Below are positions 1-9,643 of a stretch of DNA of 64,000 bases, one piece after another (positions within the stretch are counted from its first letter, which is position 1; every line of letters starts with the position of its first letter). The DNA is from CAMPKL01 sp963805925. Its GTDB lineage: Bacteria; Acidobacteriota; Terriglobia; Bryobacterales; UBA6623. The notes below the pieces were generated by a model. It was not told where the DNA came from. It saw only the letters and a program-made list of their open reading frames with translations, and made no database searches. The stretch is taken from assembly GCA_963805925.1 (NCBI GenBank), contig CAWDWB010000001.1, positions 1 through 64,000 of the forward strand, written 5' to 3'. Both the position numbers and the translations under genes were made by a program.

Positions 1-575
1 ACGAACCCTCGCCCGCTCGTCACCGAGGTAGCGCTCGAGCACGACCATGTAGCTCCGCATCGACTCCCGCACCGCCTCGAGCTGGCGATCTCGTCGACCA
101 GCCGGCGCCGGGCCTCGTCACGCTGCAGCTCGGCGTCGGCACCCGACGCCTCGATGATCCCCTCGGCCTCGAGCTTCGCCTCCCGGATCGCCGAGTCGGC
201 GGTGCGCTGCGCCAGCACCAGCGTGCGGCGCAGCTCCTCGTTGAGGTCCTCGTCGGAGCTGATGACCGCCGGCGCTGCGGGCCGGGGCGCGACCTCCGGC
301 TCGGGCTTTGCCTTGGGCTCGGGCTTGGCCTCCGGCTCGGCCTTCGCCTTGGGCTCGGTCTCGCGCACGGGCAGCGCCGACCCGCCGTCGGCGACCTCGG
401 CGAGGCGCTTCTCTGCGGTCTTCGCCCGGGCGACGGCCTTGGCGAGCTGGGACTGGAGCTGGCCCACCGCGACGGCGACCCGCTCCAGGAAGTCGTCGAC
501 CTCGTTGCGGTCGTCGCCCCGGACGGCGATCCGGAAATCGATCTCGTCGGTCAGCAGCTGCGGAGTGAGTTCCAT
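1..575 (-). CDS. DivIVA-domain coiled-coil protein (3' part, frameshifted, runs off window)
   Basis: The reading frame starts at the ATG at 573-575. Its N-terminus (MELTPQLLTDEIDFRIAVRG, then NEVDDFLERVA) matches the membrane-binding DivIVA/Wag31 domain, which recruits cell-wall growth machinery to poles or septa. A linker of Pro-Glu-Lys-Ala repeats (roughly residues 65-100) follows, then a long coiled coil. Near position 85-90 the frame must shift by one base to continue from RRRLVDEIA into LEAVRESMRSYMVVLERYL, so the gene is broken by a single indel. The product continues beyond the left edge. It sits at the downstream end of a division cluster (sepF, yggT), the usual actinobacterial place. 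The family is clear; the exact subfamily (Wag31 or a shorter acidimicrobial form) is not. Confidence 0.75.
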   Translation of the reverse strand, partial: MELTPQLLTDEIDFRIAVRGDDRNEVDDFLERVAVAVGQLQSQLAKAVARAKTAEKRLAEVADGGSALPVRETEPKAKAEPEAKPEPKAKPEPEVAPRPAAPAVISSDEDLNEELRRTLVLAQRTADSAIREAKLEAEGIIEASGADAELQRDEARRRLVDEIASSRRCGSRCGATWSCSSATSVTSGRGF

Positions 576-596
576 GCGGCCGATCCTACTTCGGCA

Positions 597-851
597 TCAT
601 CCCAGTATCAGACTGCGCAGGAAGAGCAGGACGAGCACCACGATCAACGGCGCCACGTCGAGTCGGCCCATGGTCGGAATCGACCGTCGGACCGGCCCGA
701 TGACCGGGTCGGTGACCCGCTGGAGCGTCCTGTAGAACTGCGCGGCACCGCCTCCCGGCCGCATCGGGAACCAACTCATCAACATCATCACGATGATCGC
801 CAGGGCGTACAGGCCCAGACCTGCGGCGACGACTTCGCTGACGATCCTCAA
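597..851 (-). CDS. yggT: YggT family integral membrane protein
   Basis: An 84-residue protein with two hydrophobic segments (about residues 5-25 and 65-82) around a loop containing RTLQRVTDPVIGPVRRSIP, the YggT signature in which a Pro-Gly/Val-Pro turn separates the membrane hairpins. The TTG start at 849-851 overlaps the sepF stop by two bases, so translation is probably coupled. Its place between sepF and divIVA is the standard order in Actinobacteria. YggT proteins are linked to division and osmotic tolerance, but the mechanism is not settled. This is one of the few genes in the first 5.5 kb without a visible frameshift. Confidence 0.85.
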   Translation of the reverse strand: MRIVSEVVAAGLGLYALAIIVMMLMSWFPMRPGGGAAQFYRTLQRVTDPVIGPVRRSIPTMGRLDVAPLIVVLVLLFLRSLILG

Positions 852-1399
852 CGGTCCGAGTAGTCCCGCTCCTGCATGCGACGACGCTCTTCGGCCGAGA
901 CCTCGACGTTGGACGGCGTGAGCAGGTACACGGAGTTGGCGACCTTCTCCATCTGGCCACCCACCCCGTAGCGAGGCCGCCGCGAAGTCGATGAGCCTGC
1001 GGCGAGGTCACGGTCGGCGCTCTGCAGGTTCATGATGACCGGCTCGTACCCCTGAACTTGTCAGCGAGTTCCTGGGCATCGTTGAACGACAGCGGCGTGC
1101 AGGGCGTGGGGCTTGGCGTTGGAGGACACGGGGCACGGGACGCCGCCTGTCGTGCGCTGCGGAGGGGGCTCCGGCGCCGATGGGTCGTCCGGCTGGCTCG
1201 TGCGGGATCGGGCGCACCGGCACCGATGGCGGAGGGCTCGGGACGGGGAGCGCGACGGACGGGGCATGGCCGGTTGAGGCGCAGGTGCGGCCGGCTCCGC
1301 GTAGGCGCCGTCGTCGTACCCGGCGTCGTCGTAGTCGTCGTATTCGTCTTCGGGGGCAAGCCCAGGTGGTACATGGTCTTGCGCCAGAGTGTCGGCCAT
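848..1399 (-). CDS. sepF: SepF cell-division protein (several frameshifts)
   Basis: SepF bundles FtsZ filaments and anchors the Z-ring to the membrane. The start ATG at 1397-1399 gives MADTLA; after an indel the frame resumes as WRKTMYHLGLP and the acidic stretch EDEYDDYDD. A Pro/Ala-rich linker follows, then the conserved core in pieces: FNDAQELADKFRG, EPVIMNLQSADRDLA, RLIDFA, and finally YGVGGQMEKVANSVYLLTP followed by NVEVSAEERRRM. At least four frame changes are needed to read it through. All conserved segments are present and in order, so this looks like sequence error rather than gene decay. It lies between yggS and yggT as in Actinobacteria. Confidence 0.8.
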
Positions 1400-2083
1400 C
1401 GTTCCTCCTGCCGGGACAACCTCGTTTCCCATAGCCGGGGAACCGGCGGGGCCGAACGGCCCGCGTCCGATCCGCAGCATCGTGGAGCCCTCGCCGACGG
1501 CTTCGGCCAGGTCGTCGGACATCCCCATCGAGCGCTCGGCCAGCTCCAGGCGATCAGCGAGCGAGCGCACCATCGCAAACCCGCGTGCGGCGACGGCACC
1601 CCCGCCGGCCGGTGCGATCGCCATCAGCCCGTCGACGAACAGCCCTCGACGCGCGCGGCCGTCGACGAGCGCCGAGGACGTCGTCGGGCGCCACGCCACC
1701 TTCTGGCCTCCTCGTCCCACGCCGCGGACCTGCACCATGACGTCCACGCCCGGGGCCCGACGGGCGATCTCGGTCACCAACGCCGGCCGGTCGACGCTCT
1801 GCCAGCACACGCTCGACCAGCGCCAGGACCTTCACCTTGTTGCGCTGCGGCCAACCGATGGCGTGCCACTTGCTGCACCTCGGGCACCTGTTTGGGCCTT
1901 GGCAACGAGTTCCGCCCGCGTAGTTCTCGCCGAACGCCACAAGGCCGGCGTCCCAGGCCGGCACGGACGGCATCGGGCCCGAACCCCTGGACCCCGCGAG
2001 CACCTGCACCTCGCCGGGCGGAGCCGCCGGCCGCGGCAATGCGGGGCGCGGACGGCCTCCAGTCGCTCGGCGACGACGTTCAC
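1400..2083 (-). CDS. yggS: PLP homeostasis protein YggS/PLPBP (frameshifted)
   Basis: A pyridoxal-phosphate-binding protein of the alanine-racemase-like fold (no racemase activity known) that buffers PLP. The probable GTG start at 2081-2083 gives VNVVAERLEAVR and overlaps the stop of the preceding gene as GTGA. Conserved blocks occur in order over three frames: AWDAGLVAFGENYA (the FGENY motif), WHAIGWPQRNKVK (family WHFIGxLQxNK), SVDRPALVTEIARRAPGVDV, and the C-terminal GMSDDLAEAVGEGSTMLRIG with GPFGP. The stop lies near 1400-1420 but is hidden by an indel, so that boundary is approximate. It belongs to the pgeF-yggS-sepF stretch of the dcw cluster. Confidence 0.75.
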
Positions 2084-2695
2084 GGCTCCAGCCAGCCCTG
2101 TGCGGCCTGTCGGCCGACGTCGGCCCGCGCCCGATGCGAGAAATGGACCGGGCTGCAGGCGGTGAAGACCCCCGAGTCGACGATCGACTCCACCCCCGCC
2201 TGGGCCAGCAGCGACGGACCGCGGCGGCGACGTCGAGCGCCGGGGAGACCCACGGTAGTGCGCACGCACCTCCTCGCCGAGCCGCCGCGCGGACGGCGGC
2301 GAGATCGTCCACGCCGAACTCGTCGCAGCGGGACGGGTGCCCGGGCCAAGCCACACGGTGATCTCGATCGGCGCCGAGCGCTCGCATAGGGTCCACCACG
2401 GCGGGCAGCACACCTGCCAGCCAGGCCCCGCCAGCCGGCGTGGACCGCCCCGCCGCGACCTCTGAGCCAACAGCGGCACCGGGGCGCATTCGGCAGTGCA
2501 CCACCGCGAGCGCTGCCGCCGGGCACGCCCATGACCGCAGCGTCGGCCTCGCGCCCGAGACCACGCCGGGCACGTCGACGGTGGATGCACCGGTCGCCGT
2601 GGACCTGGGGTCGACCAGGTGGAGGTCGAAGTCCACGCGAGGCGCCGGGGTGGCGGCTGTCGAGAGAACCGGGGATGCGCGGGTGCAGCGGCGAG
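2080..2695 (-). CDS. pgeF: Peptidoglycan editing factor / YfiH laccase-domain protein (frameshifted)
   Basis: Recognised from the YfiH signature AVHAGWRGLAG (metal-binding His), ECAPVPL upstream of it, DEFGVDDLAAV in the middle, and a C-terminal block GVFTACSPVHFSHRARADVG where Cys and the final His complete the metal site. The family includes PgeF, which hydrolyses misplaced amino acids in peptidoglycan precursors, and purine nucleoside phosphorylase-like members. It lies directly after ftsZ and ends overlapping yggS (GTGA), as in actinobacterial dcw clusters. Several indels split it over three frames. The N-terminus is poorly resolved, so the upstream limit is approximate. Confidence 0.7.
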
Positions 2696-3776
<1,081 letters not shown>

Positions 3777-3917
3777 GAAAAACGTACCTGCAGCTGAAGG
3801 GTTCGGTGGCCCGAAGGAATTGGGGTGCTAGAGCTGCACGACCGGTGACCACGAAGGGTGGACCTCTACCTCAGGTTGCGGTGGAGGCTTCGTCCTCGCC
3901 CGGGGACGGCGCTAACG

Positions 3918-4723
3918 TCAAGCGCCGCCGGCCGCCAGGGTGAAGGTCGGTGACTCGGGTACCGTCACGTAGAGCGTGCACCCCTGGTGCAGGTTCGCGA
4001 CGTGGTCCAAGAGCGTGACGAGCAACAGGTCGGCCGGCGTCGAGCTGGTCCACGCAGGCGAGGACGGCACTGGCGCCATCGCGCAGCTGCACCTGCACCG
4101 TGCCGCCCTTGCCCGGACCGATCGACCGCACCTGACCGCGCAGCTTGCCCGGCATGGCGGTCGCCGCGTAGAGCAACCCACCGAGCCAGGGCAGGGTTGG
4201 CCGGGCACGGTGGCGCGGCGAGTCCCGTGAGCACGACCAGGGTCGGGGTGGCGTCCGGGCGACGCTCGAGGGCCCGTCCGGTGGCGTCGACCACCACCCA
4301 CGACCGGCCATCGGCGACCTGGGCGACGGGTTTGCGGTCGGTCACGGTCACGGTCACCTCGCCCGGCCAGTGGCGGCCGACCGAAGCGGTGGCGACCCAC
4401 AGCAGGCAGGGCCCGGATCTGCACGGCTGCACATCCCCAGGTCGCACGTCGACCATGGCGGTGCCACGCTGCAGGTCGGCGACCAGGGCCACGTCGGCAG
4501 CGGTCAGGTGGTAGGAGCCCACGATCTTGACCGAGTCGACCGCGGGCCGCGGCGGCCGCGTGAACGCCCACCCGGCACCCAGGATGACCAGCAGCACCGC
4601 GGCCAGCGTGGCCAACAGGCGGAGTCGCCGACGAGCCTCGTTGCGTCGCACCTCGACCCGTCGGGCACGCAGCTTCTCCGGGACGACGACCCGTCCGTCG
4701 GGTGATCTCAAGGTGGTGGTCAC
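3918..4723 (-). CDS. ftsQ: Cell division protein FtsQ (frameshifted)
   Basis: A bitopic divisome protein. The GTG start at 4721-4723 overlaps the murC stop as GTGA. A basic cytoplasmic N-terminus (RRVEVRRNEARRRLRL) leads into one transmembrane helix (about residues 37-55, LLATLAAVLLVILGAGWAF) and a POTRA domain beginning with VDSVKIVGSYHLTAADV, where AVDSVKIVG is the usual first strand. The C-terminal FtsQ domain is split over frames; its last part reads PADLLLVTLLDHVANLHQG and ends in LYVTVPESPTFTLAAGGA at 3918. Position between murC and ftsZ agrees. Indels near 4425 and 4200 break the frame. Confidence 0.8.
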
Positions 4724-5572
4724 GCAACCCCCTCGACGCGGTCAGCAGCTCCGGCCCCAGCGTCGTGATGTCGCCGGCCCCGAGCGTGAGGCACACGTCG
4801 CCCGGGCGCAGCTCGGTGGGCAGGAACGCCAGCAGGTCGGCGGCACGCGCCGGGGCAGGTCGACGAGCCACGTCCGGGGAGTACGCGTCGAGCACGGCGT
4901 GCACGAGCAGCTCCCCGGTGATGCCGGGCCGAGGCGCCTCGCCAGCCCGGGTAGACGTCGGTCAGCACGACGACGTCCGCGGCGGCGAACACGTGCCGCC
5001 GAAGTCGCGCCACAAGGTGGCCGTGCGGCTGAAGCGGTGGGGCTGGAACACGCTCACGATGCGGGAGAAGCCCCGGTGTCGGGCGGTCTCGAGCACCACG
5101 CTGGCAGAGCTTCACCAGGGATGTCCGCGTAGTCGTCGACGACGGTGACCCCGGCGGCATGCCCACCGGAACTCGTAGCGACGGGCCACCCCGCCGAACG
5201 CGCGGGCCGCGTCGATCACGGCCTGCTGCTCGACGCCCAGCTCAGTGGCCACCACCACGACGGCGGTGGCGTTCCGCACGTTGTGCAGGCCAGGGCACCG
5301 GCAGGTGCACCGCCACCGGCACGTCGCCGGCGTGGACGATCGAGAACCGCACCGTCGAACGATCCTCGTGGACGTCCACGATCCGGTAGTCGGCGTCCGG
5401 GTGCGTGCCGTACGTCGTGCAGGGCAGCGAGACCCGCGAGCGCCGCCGCGCCGGCGTCGTCGAGGCAGATGACCCGTGGTCCCGGAGCGCCGGAGACGAA
5501 CTCGGCAAACGCCGCGCTCAGCGCCTCGAACGGGTCGCCCCCGTCGACGGCGTAGTGCTCGAGGTGTGGTAT
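4720..5572 (-). CDS. murC: UDP-N-acetylmuramate-L-alanine ligase MurC (C-terminal half, cut by junction, frameshifted)
   Basis: The central and C-terminal Mur ligase domains can be followed in pieces: HLEHYAVDGGDPFEAL (family DHLEHYGG), TYGTHPDADYRIVDVHED, PGLHNVRNATA-like reading near 5260, a DDYA segment near 5130, then FAAADVVVLTDVYP, VARRPAP, AADLLAFLPTELRPGDVCLT and LGAGDITTLGPELL. These match the last ~300 residues of MurC, which adds L-Ala to UDP-MurNAc. Recognisable MurC stops at about 5570, in the middle of the ATPase domain: the N-terminal UDP-binding half and ATP loop are absent and the upstream sequence is unrelated. The gene is therefore truncated at what I take to be an assembly junction or a real breakpoint. 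Confidence 0.75.
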
Positions 5573-5889
5573 TGATCTGTCAGCAGGTCAGAAGCTGTCG
5601 CGGCAAGCCTGGATCGGACCGTGCTGAGCCCTGCCGGGAAGTTGGTTTGCAGAATGGTTTGCAAACTTGAGCCTCTGGGCTCGCCCTCGACTAGGACCGC
5701 AGAGAGCAACACCGTACGTCGCGCGCGTGAGGCGCGCCCCCCAGCGATCCAAACCCCGGCGTCGGTGGAAAACACCCGTAGATCCACAGACCGAAAGGCC
5801 AGATCCTAGAAAAAATCGGCCCGGTTCTCTGGAAATTCGGCGCAATCCGAGTCGGAAGAAATTGTAGGGCTGCTGGACTGATGCGTTCT
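5573..5889. other. Non-coding stretch across the murC breakpoint
   Basis: No supported gene. Composition changes here from the strongly GC-rich codon pattern of the division cluster to a more balanced one. A short direct repeat, GGTTTGCA twice, starts at 5644 and 5656. Short open frames on both strands have no recognisable protein features. The segment contains whatever joins the actinobacterial fragment to the rest of the contig. Confidence 0.5.
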
Positions 5890-6138
5890 TTACGCAACCT
5901 GATCGGACTGTTTACTGTGTGGCTCGACGGTCAACGATTGGCCGGGGTTCTGCATTCGACGCAGAAAGTCGATGACCGTGATTCCGATCACCTCTTCCGT
6001 CTCAGGGTCGATCCGAACCACTAGCCCCTCTCCGTCTTCATCTTCGATTGAAACACCGTTCCTGGGGCTCCCAACAGAAGCGTATAGTACGTCAGCTTCG
6101 GGATCGTAGCTGAACGTTAACTTTTCCTTGAGATCCAT
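5890..6138 (-). CDS. DUF2283 domain protein (putative antitoxin partner)
   Basis: An 82-residue protein whose core, FSYDPEADVLYASVG followed by a Ser/Asn-Gly turn and VVRIDPETEEVIGITVIDF, is the DUF2283 pattern (D-x-x-x-D-x-x-Y near the start, then a beta hairpin with TxEVVGxTxxD). Its start lies inside the end of the upstream gene: the ATG at 6136-6138 overlaps 22 bases of it, in another frame. DUF2283 genes are often found next to small RelE/BECR-type toxin genes and are suspected antitoxins; that role is inferred here from the neighbour, not from the fold. GC content is clearly lower than in the flanking regions. Confidence 0.75.
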   Translation of the reverse strand: MDLKEKLTFSYDPEADVLYASVGSPRNGVSIEDEDGEGLVVRIDPETEEVIGITVIDFLRRMQNPGQSLTVEPHSKQSDQVA

Positions 6139-6533
6139 ATCGTCTCCCTCCGCGCCGATAGCTTTCGCGTCAGGTATGCCGTCTTCACAAGTCCCTTCAT
6201 AGCCAGCTCGTCTCTCTTCACCACAACCACGACGTACAAGTCGTTGGCTCGACTCGACCGAGTTCCCGCCAACCGATAGTAAAAATGGGTTGACTGACCG
6301 CCTGATTCCTTTTGAATCACCTCGGGCTCTGCGAGTGCCCTACTGATTGCATCGAGATGTTCGTCCATCTCTGGATGCTGCGTCTTGATGTGGATGTCCC
6401 ACGTAGCTACGTGCAAGACAATTTCATAGCCTTCTGGATCTTTGATGCAGAACAGCGACTTGCCGTTTCCCGCCTGGGGCATGCCGGGTGCGGGCCGCTT
6501 CTCTTCATGTTCGCCGGACTTCGGACGATCCAT
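6117..6533 (-). CDS. BECR-fold (PBECR-like) nuclease toxin candidate
   Basis: A 138-residue protein without signal peptide. After a charged, probably disordered N-terminus (about residues 1-25), it shows HVATWDIHIKTQHPEM, a helix ending SRALAEPEVIQ, then FYYRLAG and the strand-rich block DLYVVVVVKRDE with VKTAYLTRKL. This order (His in a W-x-x-H context, ALxxPexI, YYR, lYVVVVVK, taYlt) resembles the phage Barnase-EndoU-ColicinE5/D-RelE nuclease group and similar RelE-like proteins. It is followed by an overlapping DUF2283 gene, a pairing typical of toxin-antitoxin loci. Function is inferred from family resemblance; the RNA target is unknown. No frameshift is visible in this gene. Confidence 0.6.
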   Translation of the reverse strand: MDRPKSGEHEEKRPAPGMPQAGNGKSLFCIKDPEGYEIVLHVATWDIHIKTQHPEMDEHLDAISRALAEPEVIQKESGGQSTHFYYRLAGTRSSRANDLYVVVVVKRDELAMKGLVKTAYLTRKLSARRETIWISRKS

Positions 6534-6833
6534 CAGCAGGCTGCTCCCTCACCCTTGCACCTACAGAATACAGGAATCATCAAGAAGTCAAGGGGTCGTA
6601 GGGTGAGTTTTCCAGCAGATTCAGTATCCTAGAGGAACCCGTCTACTACATCTTGTGGTTCCGTCCGCCTGCTTGCCCCGGCGGACCTCAAAAGAGCTTT
6701 GAGCCGCTCTCAACCCTGAGACGCCACCGTTTCCAGGGAAGCTGCGGTTTCTCTCTGGTATCCTCGACCGAGGCGACCGGTGGCGGGCTCTGCGCTCGCC
6801 TGTCGCGCTCTTCCGGTCCACAACTCAGGTCGC
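6534..6833. other. Intergenic stretch between toxin pair and methyltransferase cassette
   Basis: About 300 bases without a supported gene. It contains the upstream region of both flanking units, which are divergently oriented. A change from a balanced to an alphaproteobacterial-like GC-rich pattern occurs within it (about 6640-6830), so a second sequence junction may lie here. I see no tRNA, clear promoter or repeat. Confidence 0.4.
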
Positions 6834-9643
6834 ATGAACGCTGTCGAAATTGAAGAAGCCATCTCCGCCCTCGCGGAGCAGCCGTTCGATGCTCAGGAGT
6901 TTCCGTTCGCGTTTCTTCGAGGCGTTCGGCAACAAGGCGACGACGATCAAGCGGCTTCGCAGCGGCGCGTCGAACAAGTCCGACCTGGGCGGCGTTCTTC
7001 AGACCAACAACATCCACATCGCGGTCTGCCGCCGAAGGCGAAGTCTCGAAGACCCTGGCCGCGCTGAAGGCCAGCCCCGCGACGGCGAAGGCCAAGGCGC
7101 AAATTCATCCTCGCGACCGACGGCGCAGACCTTCGAGGCCGAAGACCTGAAATCCGGCGAGACGCCGTCGCCTGCGCGTACAAGGACTTCCCCGATCACT
7201 TCGGCTTCTTCCTGCCGCTCGCCGGCATCACCACCGTCAAGCAGATCCGCGAAAGCGCCTTCGACATCAAGGCGACCGGCCGCCTCAACCGGCTCTATGT
7301 CGAGCTGCTGAAGGACAACCCCGACTGGGGCACGGCCGAGCGCCGCCACGACATGAACCACTTCATGGCGCGGCTGATCTTCTGCTTCTTCGCCGAGGAC
7401 ACCGACATCTTCAACGGCGACAGACCTGTTCACCGCCACGATCGAGCAGATGAGCGCGCGCGACTCGCTCAAACACCCATGAGGTGATCGGCGAACTGTT
7501 CCGCGCCATGAACACGCAAGTCGACGGATCGAGACGGCGGCGAAGTTGCCGCGCTGGGCCGATGCGTTCCCCTATGTGAACGGCGGGCTGTTCTCCGGCA
7601 GCACGGACGTGCCGCGCTTCAGCAGAGATCGCGCGCTCCTACCTTCTCCACATCGGCAATCTCGACTGGACGAAGATCAACCCCGACATCTTCGGCTCGA
7701 TGATCCAGGCCGTCGCCGATGACGAGGAGCGCGGCGCGCTGGGCATGCACTACACCAGCGTGCCGAACATCCTGAAGGTGCTCAATCCGCTCTTTCTCGA
7801 CGATCTGCGCGAGAAGCTGGAGGAGGCGGGTGACAACCCCCGCAAGCTCCTCAATCTGCGCAACCGCATGGCCAAGATCAGGGTGTTCGATCCGGCCTGC
7901 GGCTCGGGCAACTTCCTTGTCATCGCCTACAAGGAGATGCGGGCGATCGAGGCCGAGATCAACAAGCGGCGCGGCGAGGCCGACCGGCGCACGGATATCC
8001 CGCTGACGAATTTTCGCGGCATCGAGCTGCGCGACTTCCCCGCCGAGATCGCGCGCCTGGCGCTCATCATCGCCGAGTATCAATGCGACGTGCTCTATCG
8101 CGGGCAGAAGGAGGCGCTGGCCGAGTTCCTGCCGCTCGACGCGCAGAACTGGATCACCTGCGGCAACGCCCTGCGGCTCGACTGGCTGAGCATCTGCCCG
8201 CCGACCGGGACGGGCGTGAAGCATCACGCCGACGATCTGTTTCACACGCCGCTCGATCAGGCGCAGATCGACTTCGAGAACGAAGGTGGCGAGACATACA
8301 TTTGCGGCAATCCGCCCTATTCAGGGTACACAGAAAGCAGTCCAACGAACAGAAAGGCTGACCTGAGCTCAGTCTTTGAAGGCCATACAAGACTGGAAAG
8401 CATCTGGATTATGTTGGCGGTTGGTTCTTGAAGGCTGCGGAGTATTGCGAAGCATCGAACGCTCAGCTTCGCGTTTGTGTCGACGAACTCGATATGCCAA
8501 GGGCAGCAGGTCGCCAATGCTATGGCCGCTGATTTTCAGACAGGGATCACAGCATCGCATTTGCCATACGTCTTTCAAATGGTCGAATCTTGCCAGCCAA
8601 CAATGCGGGCGTCACTGTTGTCATTGTTGGATTTCGACAAAAGTCGGACGACCAAAGCTCATCTTTCGGATGGTGACGTAACCTCAGTCAGAGTGTCGAA
8701 CATCATAGCGCCTTATCTAGTCGCGGACGCAACCTAATTATGTGCGAAGCGCGTCGGATCGCCAATGTCGGTGACTTGCCCGAAATGCCTATCGGCAACA
8801 TGCCGCAACGATGGTGGCAACTCTCATTCTTGTCAGGCAGAAGAGGCGCGAGTCTGTGAGTGCACGCAGAGCCTGACGCTCACATTTGTCAGACATTTCT
8901 TGGCTCGGCAAGGAGTTAATCAATGGCAATGCCAGCGTATTGCTTGTGGATCGAGGATAGATCGTGCGATCTCGCAGAGTGCAATGACGATATCAGCGGA
9001 TTCGAGATCGCATCGAAGGTATCGGAGAATGCGAGTCGCCAGCAGAAAGGACCATCTACGGAAGCATGCCTAACTCCTCATCAGTTTCGTGACAACGTAT
9101 GCAGCTGCAACGAAACGTGCTATTATTGTTCCCAGGATTCCTCCGAGCGCCGAGACTTACCTCCCTGTTGGTTCTTCCGCCGAAACGTGTCAATAGCGAC
9201 AACATGCCTTCGCCCTGTACGACGCGCCACTTTGGAATTTGGCGTTGATCGCTTCCCGCCTGCACTTGTCTGGATCGCGAACGGTCTGCGGAAGCTTGAA
9301 GAACAGACTTTCGCTACTCCAACACGCTCGGCTGGAACACCTTTCCCGCTCCCAACACTCACCGAGAAGAACAAGGCCGACCTCACCCGTTGCGCCGAAG
9401 ACATCCTGTTGGCGCGCGAGGCGCATTTCCCGGCGACGATCGCTGATCTCTACGACCCGAGAAGATGCCGAGCCGACTTGCGCGAAGCGCATGAGCGCAA
9501 CGACGAAGTGCTGGAGCGCATCTACATCGGCCGCCGCTTCCGGAACGACACCGAGCGGCTGGAGAAGCTATTCGAGCTTTACACCAAGATGACCGCAGCA
9601 GCAGGGACTGCCAAAAAAGCAAAGGCGAAGGCGCGACACGTGA
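6834..9643 (+). CDS. MmeI/YeeA-like class I DNA methyltransferase (many frameshifts)
   Basis: Probably an adenine-specific DNA methyltransferase of about 920 residues. The ATG at 6834 gives MNAVEIEEAISALAEQPFDA. The next recognisable blocks are KDFPDHFGFFLPLAGITTVK, RLNRLYVELLKDNPDWGTAE, and MNHFMARLIFCFFAEDTDIF. The long readable section (7700-8400) carries LGMHYTSVPNILKVLNPLFL, SAM-binding motif I FDPACGSGNFLVIAYKEM, and catalytic motif IV ICGNPPY. The C-terminal part includes DRFPPALVWIANG-like pieces and FPLPTLTEKNKADLTRCAED. Single-base indels break the frame about every 100-300 bases, but no conserved block is missing. I see no obvious PD-ExK nuclease motif, so cleavage may depend on the following genes. 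The stop lies near 9643, overlapping the helicase start. The three genes form one operon-like unit. Confidence 0.8.

Noticed and set aside
1058..2389. Plus-strand 443-residue open frame
   Set aside because: It is the Arg/Ala/Pro-rich shadow of the minus-strand sepF-yggS-pgeF genes in very GC-rich DNA.
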